A stretch of 38,544 nt of DNA from Actinoplanes flavus (GTDB taxonomy: Bacteria > Actinomycetota > Actinomycetes > Mycobacteriales > Micromonosporaceae), in contig NZ_JAGFNS010000052.1 in the NCBI RefSeq assembly GCF_017592555.1, positions 1 through 38,544 of the forward strand, in the 5' to 3' direction. This document shows positions 16,250-23,133 of this stretch, one piece after another. A program made the position numbers and the translations under genes. The notes under the pieces are model-generated. The model worked only from the letters and a program-made list of their open reading frames with translations. It made no database searches and had not been told where the DNA came from. How positions within the stretch are numbered: position 1 is the first letter of the stretch; each line of letters opens with the position of its first letter.

Positions 16250-16731
16250 CGGTCATCAGCAGCACGAAGGACGCCGGCGCGCTGACGCTGACGTTCGTCG
16301 CCGAGTTCGCGGCGCCGGTCGACCGGGTCTGGCAGGTCTGGGCCGATCCGCGCAAGCTGGAGCGCTGGTGGGGCCCGCCGACGTGGCCGGCCACCTTCGA
16401 CCGGTACGACTTCAAGCCCGGTGGCGCGGTCCGCTACCACATGACCGGACCGGACGGGACGAAGGCGCGGGGCTGGTGGGCGTTCACCGACATCGAGGAG
16501 CCGTCCCGTCTGGAGTTCGACGACGGGTTCGCCGGAGACGACGGCGAGCCGGTGGACCCGGAGGACGTCGGGCACGTCGCGGTCACCCTGGAGGCGGCCG
16601 GCCCGGGCACCCGCATGACGACGGTGAACGTCTTCCGCAGCGCCGAGCAGATGGAGCGGTTGCTGGAGATGGGCCAGGAGGAGGGCATGCGGCAGGCGAT
16701 GGGCCAGGTGGACGCGATCCTCGCGGGCTGA
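16246..16731 (+). CDS. SRPBCC (AHSA1-like) ligand-binding protein
   Basis: The 161-residue protein has the START/AHSA1 fold signature: FAAPVDRVWQVWADPRKLER followed by WWGPPTWP, YDFKPGGAVRYHMTGPDG and a C-terminal helix RLLEMGQEEGMRQAMGQVDA. Such proteins form a hydrophobic cavity for small lipophilic molecules. The GTG start at 16246 overlaps the ArsR stop and is preceded by AAGGAGGAG, a strong ribosome site lying in the end of the ArsR gene. Translational coupling with the regulator indicates a common job, probably sensing or handling a hydrophobic compound. No catalytic residues can be named. Confidence 0.9.
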   Translation: MTVISSTKDAGALTLTFVAEFAAPVDRVWQVWADPRKLERWWGPPTWPATFDRYDFKPGGAVRYHMTGPDGTKARGWWAFTDIEEPSRLEFDDGFAGDDGEPVDPEDVGHVAVTLEAAGPGTRMTTVNVFRSAEQMERLLEMGQEEGMRQAMGQVDAILAG

Positions 16732-16813
16732 GGCGGGCGGAAACGGCCTCCCCGGCACATCCGGGCGCGGTAGCGTCGGATCATTCCCCGACAACCGCGC
16801 CCGGAGGGGCCAG

Positions 16814-17974
16814 ATGCCCACCTGGCTGATCCTGCTCGTCGCGCTGGCCGCGGTGGCGGCCGGCGTGCTGGTGGCGCGCCGCCGCGTCCACCCGGAGGCC
16901 GGTGGCGCGGGCGGTCCGGGCGTCCCGGGGCGGATCACGGAGCTCACCGAGGCGCTGCGGGAGCGCGACGCCGAGGTGGAGCGGCTGCGGGCCGATCTGG
17001 AGGCGCAGGCGCAGGCCGCGCAGGACCGGCAGCGGGAGCTGAACCAGCGGTTGCGGCGCCGGGCCCGGGAGGCGATCGACGACACGGCCGAGGTGATCGG
17101 CGGCAAACTGGCGGACGTGGTGCTCCAGATGGGCGCCGCGCGGGACACGGCGGCCGCCACCCACGAGCGGGTCACGATCACCAGTGACGCGGCGAGCGCG
17201 CTGGTCCGACGGGCGCACAGCGCCGACGAGGCGGCCACCGCGCTGAACGACAGCCTGCGCCAGGTGGCCGGGATCGCCAGCGTGATCTCCGGGATCGCCT
17301 CGCAGACCCGGCTGCTGGCGCTGAACGCCACCATCGAGGCGGTCCGGGCGGGCGAGGCCGGCAGCGGCTTCGCGGTGGTCGCCGACGAGGTGAAGAGCCT
17401 GGCCGACACGACCGCCGACTCCACCGAGCAGATCACCAGCACGATCGCGACGCTGGAGGCGGACGTCGCCCAGATGGGCCAGACGCTGAGCGCCATCATC
17501 GCCGACGTCGGCCACATCGAGGACGCGATGCGCCACCTCGACCAGATCACCGATCAGCAGCACGACATCGTCGGGCGGCTGCACCACAGCGTGGACGCGA
17601 CGATGGCCCAGATCGGGGACCTGTCCCACGTGGCCGAGCGGCTGGAGCGCCGCCGCCACGACCGGCTGCCGGTCAAGGGGCCGGTCCGGCTGGAGACGGC
17701 GTCACTGCCGGCGCCGGTCACCGCCGAGATGATCGACCTCAGCTCGGACGGGCTGGGCTGCCTGGTCCCGGTCGGCGCCCGGATCACCGATGGCGAGCTG
17801 GTGCGCGTCCAGTTCGCGTGGGACGGCCTGGCCGCGGGCGCCGACGCCCGGGTGGTCCGCCGGGCGGCCCGCGACGACGGCACCGAGATCGGTCTGGAGT
17901 TCCAGGGCGTGCCCGAGCACACCCGGGACGAGGTGATCCGCTTCCTGGCCCGGCAGATTCCGGCGGAGCCCTGA
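16814..17974 (+). CDS. Membrane chemoreceptor signalling domain fused to PilZ
   Basis: The 386-residue protein has one N-terminal membrane helix (about 3-22, then A-R-R-R), a coiled coil with E-L-T-E-A-L-R-E-R-D (about 40-90), a methyl-accepting signalling hairpin (tip about 159-192: QTRLLALNATIEAVRAGEAG then SGFAVVADEV), and a C-terminal PilZ domain (about 278-380). Both c-di-GMP motifs are intact: RxxxR at R280-R284 and DxSxxG at 308-313. There is no periplasmic sensor or HAMP domain. The protein could turn second-messenger level into CheA-type signalling, or localise by its coiled coil. GGAGGGG before the ATG supports the start. No che genes are in the window, so the partner kinase is unknown. 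Confidence 0.9.
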   Translation: MPTWLILLVALAAVAAGVLVARRRVHPEAGGAGGPGVPGRITELTEALRERDAEVERLRADLEAQAQAAQDRQRELNQRLRRRAREAIDDTAEVIGGKLADVVLQMGAARDTAAATHERVTITSDAASALVRRAHSADEAATALNDSLRQVAGIASVISGIASQTRLLALNATIEAVRAGEAGSGFAVVADEVKSLADTTADSTEQITSTIATLEADVAQMGQTLSAIIADVGHIEDAMRHLDQITDQQHDIVGRLHHSVDATMAQIGDLSHVAERLERRRHDRLPVKGPVRLETASLPAPVTAEMIDLSSDGLGCLVPVGARITDGELVRVQFAWDGLAAGADARVVRRAARDDGTEIGLEFQGVPEHTRDEVIRFLARQIPAEP

Positions 17975-17981
17975 CCCGCCT

Positions 17982-18656
17982 CTAGCCTTCCACGCCGGTG
18001 GCGTCGTGCGGGGCGCCGACCGGTTTCGACTCCGGGGAGCCGCGCTGCCGCAGATAGATCGAGAGGATCACCATCGACGCCACGGCGAGCAGCTCGGACT
18101 GCCAGTTCTGCAGGGTGCGGTTCCAGAAGTCGGGCTCGGTCAGGTACTCCGCCCAGGTGACCGGCTCCTGGAGGTCGCGCAGCTGCCGCTCGTTGAAGGC
18201 GGCCGCCCCGGCGATCGACTGGGCCAGCCAGGAGCCGGCGAAGAGCAATCCCATCACCAGGCCGAGCGAGTTGGACAGCAACGCCCGGCGCAGTCCGCCG
18301 GCGTGCGCCCAGGCGGGTGAGTCCTCGGTGGCGTACCGGCCGACCTTCTGCTCGCGGTCCGCCTCCCGGCCCTCCTTGCCGGGCTTCTTCGACTCCGGGG
18401 AGCCTTTCTGGACCAGCCAGGTGGTCAGGAGGATGTAGAGGAAGAACTGGAGGTACTCGGACTGCCAGTTCTCGGCCACGTCGGCGGCGAAGGAGGCCGA
18501 GGTCAGGTAGCGGCCCAGGCTCACCCGCTCCAGCCCGGCGGTGATCTGCTGCTGGTTGAAGTCGGCGTGCCCGGCGAACCCCTGCGCCACCAGCACGATC
18601 AGGAACAGCAGCCCGAAGACCAGGCCGAGGGAGTTGTCCCGCAGTGCCCGTCTCAC
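17982..18656 (-). CDS. DUF6766 family membrane protein
   Basis: The 224-residue protein is built from two similar halves. Each has L-x-x-NSLGLV, a membrane helix, a Phe-Asn-x-x-Q segment, a W-Q-S-E helix and a basic tail RGSPESKPVG or KGSPESKKPG. This matches DUF6766, found in actinobacteria; the function is unknown. Four membrane helices are expected: about 9-27 and 70-88 in the first half and two in the second. The GTG at 18656 is chosen because it overlaps the stop of a 27-residue membrane ORF (GTGA, 18653-18656) and starts right at the conserved R-R-A-L-R-D-N-S; the in-frame ATG at 18740 would add an unconserved leader. It converges with the chemoreceptor gene, 7 bp away. Confidence 0.8.
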   Translation of the reverse strand: MRRALRDNSLGLVFGLLFLIVLVAQGFAGHADFNQQQITAGLERVSLGRYLTSASFAADVAENWQSEYLQFFLYILLTTWLVQKGSPESKKPGKEGREADREQKVGRYATEDSPAWAHAGGLRRALLSNSLGLVMGLLFAGSWLAQSIAGAAAFNERQLRDLQEPVTWAEYLTEPDFWNRTLQNWQSELLAVASMVILSIYLRQRGSPESKPVGAPHDATGVEG

Positions 18657-18736
18657 CGGTGCAGCACCCCGAGCACGGCGAAATACACCAGTCCGAGCGT
18701 CACCACGGACAGCAGCAGAAGGTATTGGAACCGCAT
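18653..18736 (-). CDS. 27-residue single-span membrane peptide
   Basis: This short ORF encodes MRFQYLLLLSVVTLGL followed by VYFAVLGVLHR: a basic N-terminus, about 20 hydrophobic residues and a basic end, that is a single membrane helix. Its stop overlaps the GTG start of the DUF6766 gene by GTGA, and AGAGGTGA lies just before its ATG. The lipoprotein gene ends 19 bp upstream on the same strand. Translational coupling to a membrane protein suggests that it is a small subunit or regulator of that protein. It is too short for most gene callers, and I know of no named homologue. Confidence 0.6.
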   Translation of the reverse strand: MRFQYLLLLSVVTLGLVYFAVLGVLHR

Positions 18737-18755
18737 TCACCTCTCACCCACCCCG

Positions 18756-19220
18756 TCATCCCCGGATCCGGCAGTCGTAGGGACGTTCGCCGCGGGGGGT
18801 GCAGCCGGCGGCCACCACCCGCCAGCCGTCCCGGAAGACCGCCAGGAACACGGCGTCGTCCTCGAAGCTGACGAGCGCGCTCTGCCCGTACACCCGGGAA
18901 TCGGCGACCGGCGACGGCGCGGTGAGCGCCTCACTCAGAATGCTCTGCTCGCAGGGCGCGTCGATCTCGGCCTCGGTCTCCGGCGCGAGAGCGCCGCAGG
19001 CGGCCGCGCCGTCCCCGCCGGCGACCGCCTGGAGGAAGGCCCGGGCGGTCTGTTCGGCGGCCGACGACCGCTCGCTGAGCGACGCGCACCCGGCCGGCGT
19101 CATCGTCACCAGCGCCGCCGTCAGCAGCACAGCCGTCCGGGGCATCGCCGTCCGCGGCATCGCCGGCCGGGGAATCGTCGTCCGGGGATTCGCCGTCCGC
19201 GGCATCGTCGCCCATCGCAT
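18756..19220 (-). CDS. Small secreted lipoprotein of unknown function
   Basis: The frame gives up to 154 residues. A lipoprotein signal is clear: AVLLTAALVTMTPAGC with lipobox Cys, then a 108-residue domain with two conserved-looking Cys (AACGAL, DAPCEQ) and a C-terminal pair (GCTPRGERPYDCR), likely disulfides. Residues 1-25 come from five 15-bp tandem repeats (M-P-R-T-A), so the true start is uncertain: ATG at 19145 gives the most normal signal peptide, while ATG at 19220 is the longest. It follows TetR by 30 bp and precedes the membrane peptide/DUF6766 pair by 19 bp, all on the minus strand. The fold may be NTF2/SnoaL-like, as QTARAFLQAVAGGDGAAACG suggests. Confidence 0.75.
   Translation of the reverse strand: MRWATMPRTANPRTTIPRPAMPRTAMPRTAVLLTAALVTMTPAGCASLSERSSAAEQTARAFLQAVAGGDGAAACGALAPETEAEIDAPCEQSILSEALTAPSPVADSRVYGQSALVSFEDDAVFLAVFRDGWRVVAAGCTPRGERPYDCRIRG
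19141..19215. repeat. 15-bp tandem repeat, 5 units, at lipoprotein N-terminus
   Basis: Five 15-bp units run from 19141 to 19215, with consensus GGCATCGCCGTCCGC on the plus strand. In the minus-strand gene each unit encodes about five residues of the type M-P-R-T-A, and several units supply their own ATG (19145, 19160, 19205). Confidence 0.85.
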
Positions 19221-19250
19221 GAGGCGGTGGTTGCCCCGCCGGGCCGCGCT

Positions 19251-19868
19251 TCATGCCTCCCGTGGGAACACACCCGGCAGTTCTTCGGTGAGATAGCGCT
19301 GCACGGCCGGGCCGACCGCGGCGACCAGCGTGTCGGTCGGCGCGGAGGCCAGCGGCTCCACCTTGATCACGTAGCGGGCCATCGCGAGGCCGACCATGTG
19401 GCTGGCCGCCAGGGTGATCCGCAGATGCGCCTCCGCCGGGTCGAGGCCCAGCTTGGGCACCGCCCGGCGAAGGATCTGGGTGAGGATGAACTCGCGGAAC
19501 AGCCGGGTCGTCCACTCGGTGCCGACGACCGATCGCAGCAGCGCCACGGCGGCCGCTCCGCGTGGCCCGTCCCACATGCCGAGGAAGGCGCGGACGAACC
19601 GGACACCGATCTCGTCCCGCTCCCCCGCGGTCGCCTCGTTGATGATGTCGACCGGGTCGACCGGCGAGTTCATCGTCGCCAGGAACAGCTTGTCCTTGGT
19701 GCCGAAGTAGTGGTGCACCAGCGCCGGGTCCACCCCCGCGCCGGACGCGATCGCGCGGATCGAGGCGCCGTCGTACCCCTTCTCGGCGAACGCGCCGCGC
19801 GCGGCCGCGAGAATCGCCTCGCGCGTGTCCGGGTTGCCGGGCCGGCGTCCGGTCCGTCGCACCACCAT
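19251..19868 (-). CDS. TetR/AcrR-family regulator of the ABC exporter operon
   Basis: The 205-residue protein has an N-terminal helix-turn-helix: GNPDTREAILAAARGAFAEK, GYDGASIRAIASGAGVDPAL and VHHYFGTKDKLF. The C-terminal domain resembles the TetR_C_17-like group (VRFVRAFLGMWDGPRGAAAV). ATG at 19868 is preferred to TTG at 19871. It begins 22 bp after the ABC permease stop, so it is the third gene of the exporter operon. It probably represses that operon through the large palindrome before the ATPase gene (21350-21397), responding to an exported compound. The ligand is unknown. Confidence 0.9.
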   Translation of the reverse strand: MVVRRTGRRPGNPDTREAILAAARGAFAEKGYDGASIRAIASGAGVDPALVHHYFGTKDKLFLATMNSPVDPVDIINEATAGERDEIGVRFVRAFLGMWDGPRGAAAVALLRSVVGTEWTTRLFREFILTQILRRAVPKLGLDPAEAHLRITLAASHMVGLAMARYVIKVEPLASAPTDTLVAAVGPAVQRYLTEELPGVFPREA

Positions 19869-19890
19869 CAAACCCCTTTTCCTGTACGCC

Positions 19891-20619
19891 CTAAGCGGTC
19901 CTCCGGCGCAGCGTGGCCGCGCCGAGGATCAGGGCCACCACGATCGATCCCACCACGACGGTGAGGTCCCGCCACATGATGCCCGTCGGCTCGGCGTGCA
20001 CACCCACCTCGGTCAGCGCCTCCACGGAGTAGGACATCGGCAGCACGTCGCTGATCGTCTGGAGCCAGCCGGCCATGTCCTCCCGCGGCACGAACAGCCC
20101 GCAGAGCAGCAGCTGGGGCGCCACCACCAGGGGCATGAACTGCACCGCCTGGAACTCGGTACGGGCGAAGGCGCTGCACAGCAGGCCGAGCGCGACACCG
20201 AGCACGGCGTTGGCGACCGCGATCAGGATGACCAGGCCGATGCTGCCGGCGGTCCGCATGTCCAGCGCCCAGTACGAGAAGGCGGCCGCCACCGTCGCCT
20301 GCGCGGCGGCCGCGACACCGAACGCCACGCCGTAGCCGAACAGCAGGTCGATCTTGCCGACCGGGGTGGTGAAGAGCCGCTCCAGGGTGCCGGTGGTGCG
20401 TTCCCGCAGCATCGCGATGCTGGTGATCAGGAACATCACGATGAACGGGAAGACGCCGAGCATGGTGAGCGCGACCCGGTCGAAGACGGCGGGCTGGCCC
20501 TCGTACATGAAGTAGATCAGGGTGATCAGCAGCGTCGGGACCACCACGATGAGGCCGATGGTCCGCGGGTCGTGCCGCAGCTGGCCGAGAATCCGCTTGA
20601 TGGTGCTGAAAAGAATCAT
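19891..20619 (-). CDS. ABC-2 type exporter permease
   Basis: The 242-residue protein is an ABC-2 membrane subunit with about six membrane helices: TIGLIVVVPTLLITLIYFMY, VFPFIVMFLITSIAM, a third and fourth around GVAAAAQATVAAAFSYWAL and VILIAVANAVLGVALGLLC, then VQFMPLVVAPQLLLCGLFV and VVVGSIVVALILGA. The cytoplasmic RERTTGTLERLFTTPV block is typical of the family, and LFVPREDMAGWLQTISDVLP is the usual ABC-2 C-terminal signature. It overlaps the ATPase stop by ATGA (20616-20619), so the two are coupled. It likely exports a drug or lipid-like compound; the substrate is unknown. Confidence 0.93.
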   Translation of the reverse strand: MILFSTIKRILGQLRHDPRTIGLIVVVPTLLITLIYFMYEGQPAVFDRVALTMLGVFPFIVMFLITSIAMLRERTTGTLERLFTTPVGKIDLLFGYGVAFGVAAAAQATVAAAFSYWALDMRTAGSIGLVILIAVANAVLGVALGLLCSAFARTEFQAVQFMPLVVAPQLLLCGLFVPREDMAGWLQTISDVLPMSYSVEALTEVGVHAEPTGIMWRDLTVVVGSIVVALILGAATLRRRTA

Positions 20620-21341
20620 GCCGCCGCCACCTCTTCCTGGCGCCGGATCAGGTTGAGGAACGCCTGGTCGAGGTCGTCGACGCCGGCGGCGGCCTTGACG
20701 CCGGCCGGGGTGTCGTCGGCGATGAGCGCGCCCTCGCGGATCAGCAGCAGCCGGTCGCAGCGGTTGGCCTCGTCCATCACGTGGCTGGACACCAGGACGG
20801 TGGCGCCGTCGGCGGCGAGCCGGCGGAAGTGGTCCCACAGCTCGTCGCGCAGCACCGGGTCCTGCCCGACGGTCGGCTCGTCGAGGACCAGCAGCTCGGG
20901 GCGGCTGACGATGGCGCAGGCCAGCGACGCGCGGCTGCGCTGGCCGCCGGACAGGTTCGCGACTAGCTGCCCGCGCGCCGCGGTCAGGCCGACCGCCTCG
21001 ATCGCCTCGTCGGCGGCGGCCGCCTTGAGACCGTAGAGCGAGGCGAAATAGCGGGCGTTCTCCGCCACGGTGAGGTCGGCGTAGACGCTCGGCGCCTGGG
21101 TCAGGTAACCGATCCGGCGGCGCAGCGGCGCGGACCCGGCCGGGTGGCCGAGCACCGTCACCGTGCCGGACGCGACGATCTGCACGCCGACGACGGCGCG
21201 CATCAGCGTGGTCTTGCCGCTGCCGCTCGGGCCGAGCAGGCCAGTGACGCTGCCGCGCGGGATGACGCAGGAGAAGCCGTCCAGAACGGTTCTCTTCCCT
21301 CGTCTCACGACGAGGTCGCGGACCTCGATCGCTTCGGACAT
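20616..21341 (-). CDS. ABC exporter ATP-binding protein
   Basis: The 241-residue ATPase has all the expected motifs: Walker A LLGPSGSGKTTLMRAVVG, Q-loop YLTQAPSVYADLTV, signature NLSGGQRSRASLACAI, Walker B LLVLDEPTVGQDP and H-loop VLVSSHVMDEA. The signature and D-loop place it with ABC-2 drug/heme exporters. ATG at 21341 is chosen over those at 21344 and 21362 because GGGAGGA sits at a proper distance and M-S-E-A-I-E-V-R-D-L starts the domain directly. It is the first gene of the operon with the permease and TetR; a 48-bp palindrome lies right upstream. Confidence 0.94.
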   Translation of the reverse strand: MSEAIEVRDLVVRRGKRTVLDGFSCVIPRGSVTGLLGPSGSGKTTLMRAVVGVQIVASGTVTVLGHPAGSAPLRRRIGYLTQAPSVYADLTVAENARYFASLYGLKAAAADEAIEAVGLTAARGQLVANLSGGQRSRASLACAIVSRPELLVLDEPTVGQDPVLRDELWDHFRRLAADGATVLVSSHVMDEANRCDRLLLIREGALIADDTPAGVKAAAGVDDLDQAFLNLIRRQEEVAAA

Positions 21342-21349
21342 CATTCCTC

Positions 21350-21397
21350 CCGGGGAACTCATCAGGTGTTGAACTCAACGGTAGATGAATTCCCCGG
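21350..21397. promoter_or_regulatory. 48-bp nested palindrome, probable operator of the ABC/TetR operon
   Basis: CCGGGGAACTCATC (21350-21363) pairs with GATGAATTCCCCGG (21384-21397) at 13 of 14 positions. Inside, and on exactly the same centre, GTTGA and TCAAC (21368-21379) form a second inverted repeat. The outer edge touches the ribosome site of the ATPase gene. Dyad symmetry and location fit a TetR dimer-of-dimers operator; a leader RNA hairpin masking the ribosome site is the alternative. A further inverted pair, TCATCAGGTGTTGA (21359-21372) and TCAACACATGATGA (21417-21430, 13/14), overlaps it. Confidence 0.65.
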
Positions 21398-21416
21398 AGC
21401 GGGGCAAGGCTCCAAC

Positions 21417-22049
21417 TCAACACATGATGAAATGGCCCACGTCCTCGTCGGTGAGCTGCTCGAAGTCCTCGTACCAGCGGCCCACCGCGTAGAACGGGTC
21501 CGGCGCGCTCAGGCACACCACCTCGTCGGCCTCGGCGGACAGCGCGTCCCGGGCCTGCGGCGCGCACACCGGCGCCGCCAGGATCAGCCGGCCCGGCCCC
21601 TGTTCGCGTACCCAGCGCAGCGCGGCGTGCGCGGTTATCCCGGTGGCCAGCCCGTCGTCGATCACGATCACCGTACGGCCGGCCACCGGCGGGACGGGAC
21701 GGCCGCCGCGGTACCGGTGGATCCGGCGGGCCAGCTCGGCCCGTTCGGCGGCCAGGACGCCGGCCAGATCGGCCTCGGTCACCCCGGCGTAACGCAGGTT
21801 GTCCGGGTCGTAGACGGGCGGGCCGTCCTCGGCGATGGCGCCCACCCCGAACTCCGGGTACCGGGGCGAGCCGATCTTGCGAACCACCACGATGTCGAGA
21901 TCACCGCCGAGCCGCTCGGCGACCGGCCCGGCCACCGGCAGGCCACCTCGCGGGAGCGCCAGGACCAGCGGATGCCGGTCGCCGCCGAGAAGCCGCGCCA
22001 GGCGGTCGGCGAGCGCCCGGCCCGCCTCGGCGCGATTCGCGAAGATCAT
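21417..22049 (-). CDS. Phosphoribosyltransferase-domain protein
   Basis: The 210-residue protein has a type I phosphoribosyltransferase fold: LVLALPRGGLPVAGPVAERL at the N-terminus, DIVVVRKIGSPRYPEFGVGA, and the PRPP loop TVIVIDDGLATGITAHAAL. The substrate is not obvious. ATG at 22049 has GAGGTGAG 7 bases before it; the GTG at 22061, overlapping the hydrolase stop, is the alternative. It directly follows the dienelactone-hydrolase-like gene. The two domains occur as one polypeptide in other actinobacteria (Rv0571c of M. tuberculosis, from memory, a DosR-regulon member), so they probably act in one process. Confidence 0.88.
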   Translation of the reverse strand: MIFANRAEAGRALADRLARLLGGDRHPLVLALPRGGLPVAGPVAERLGGDLDIVVVRKIGSPRYPEFGVGAIAEDGPPVYDPDNLRYAGVTEADLAGVLAAERAELARRIHRYRGGRPVPPVAGRTVIVIDDGLATGITAHAALRWVREQGPGRLILAAPVCAPQARDALSAEADEVVCLSAPDPFYAVGRWYEDFEQLTDEDVGHFIMC

Positions 22050-22057
22050 CGCTGGAC

Positions 22058-22723
22058 TCACCTCGCCATCGCCGGCACCAGGTGATCGCCGAACCAGTGG
22101 CCCGCCTCATCGGCCACCGTCTCCAGCGCCCCGGCCTCCTCGAACAGGTGCGTGGCGCCCGCCACGATCCGCAGTTCGGCGCGGATCCGCATGGTGTTGC
22201 GGGCCTCCTCGTTGAGATCGATCACCTGGGGGTCGAGCTCACCGACGATGAGCAGCGTGGGCGCGCGCACCTCGATCAGCGCCGGCCCGGCCAGATCCGG
22301 ACGGCCGCCCCGGGACACCACGGCGCACACCGCCTCCGGCCGGGCCGCCGCCGCGACCAGGGCCGCGCCGCCGCCGGTGCTCGCGCCGAACAGGCCGATC
22401 GGCAGGGCCGCGGTGGGCGGCTGCGCCCGCATCCAGTCGATGATCCCGACCAGGCGGTCGGCGAGCAGGCCGATGTCGAAACGCAACTCACCGGTACGCG
22501 CGTCGCGTACCTCCTCCTCGGGGGTGAGCAGGTCGGCCAGCAGGGTGGCGAACCGCCGCCGGTTGAGTTCGGCGGCCACCACGCGGTTGCGGGGGCTGTG
22601 CCGGGAGCTGCCGCTGCCGTGGGCGAACAGCACCACCCCGGTGGCGTGTTCGGGAAGCGTCAGGTCGGCGTCCAGGCGTACCGAACCCAGTTCGATTCGT
22701 TCCTGACTCGTCCAGGTCGTCAT
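22058..22723 (-). CDS. Dienelactone hydrolase family alpha/beta hydrolase
   Basis: The 221-residue cytoplasmic protein has an alpha/beta-hydrolase core: GVVLFAHGSGSSRHSPRNR (oxyanion region), nucleophile elbow GLFGASTGGGAAL (Ser about 115), acid in LLIVGELDPQV, and His in GATHLFEE. That triad is complete. It lacks a signal peptide. The ATG at 22723 follows GAAGGGA. It is the first gene of a pair with the phosphoribosyltransferase, separated by 8 bp or overlapping by 4 depending on the start. The natural ester is unknown. Confidence 0.9.
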   Translation of the reverse strand: MTTWTSQERIELGSVRLDADLTLPEHATGVVLFAHGSGSSRHSPRNRVVAAELNRRRFATLLADLLTPEEEVRDARTGELRFDIGLLADRLVGIIDWMRAQPPTAALPIGLFGASTGGGAALVAAAARPEAVCAVVSRGGRPDLAGPALIEVRAPTLLIVGELDPQVIDLNEEARNTMRIRAELRIVAGATHLFEEAGALETVADEAGHWFGDHLVPAMAR

Positions 22724-22756
22724 CGTCCGTCCCTTCTCATGCGTGTAGGGCGCCGG

Positions 22757-22772
22757 GGGGACGACGGTCCAC
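22757..22772. promoter_or_regulatory. Candidate DosR/DevR-like box before the hydrolase gene
   Basis: GGGGAC-GACG-GTCCAC is an inverted repeat with a single arm mismatch, centred about 41 bp upstream of the hydrolase ATG (22723). DosR-type boxes are GGGAC/GTCCC palindromes and the homologous M. tuberculosis gene is, from memory, in the DosR regulon. The core is GC-rich, so chance similarity is a real risk. The rest of 22724-23133 holds no gene; only this site and the promoter at 22970 stand out. Confidence 0.3.
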
Positions 22773-22969
22773 CGTTGCTGAATACCCGCGGACGACCCGG
22801 AAAACGCCTCGGATGGGGGTACCGGTCACCGATCCGTCCTTCCCCGGCCCCGTCCCGGGTCGGCCCCGCATCGCGCGTAGAGCTCACCGGCCCCGGTGAA
22901 CGCGCTGCACCGGGCGGTCCGCTCCGGTTGAGCGAACCCAGCGTCGTTGATCAGCGGGGATACCGTCTC

Positions 22970-22997
22970 TTGACACTCCACTTGTGATCGTTAACAT
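22970..22997 (+). promoter_or_regulatory. Promoter with LacI-like operator, GH43 gene
   Basis: TTGACA (22970-22975), a 16-bp spacer and TAACAT (22992-22997) make a strong vegetative-type promoter. The AT-rich segment TGTGATCGTTAACA (22984-22997) is an imperfect dyad covering spacer and -10, of the kind bound by LacI-type sugar regulators. The leader to the GH43 start is then about 130 bases. Confidence 0.6.
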
Positions 22998-23133
22998 ACT
23001 CGCAATACATCGAACAGCACCGGTCCGTCCATCCCCACCGTCCCGGACGGACACCGCGGCGCCCCGGCCCACCGGCCGGCGCGCCGGACACCCGAATCGA
23101 TGCGCCACTCCCCCGCTCCCCGAAGGGACTGTC

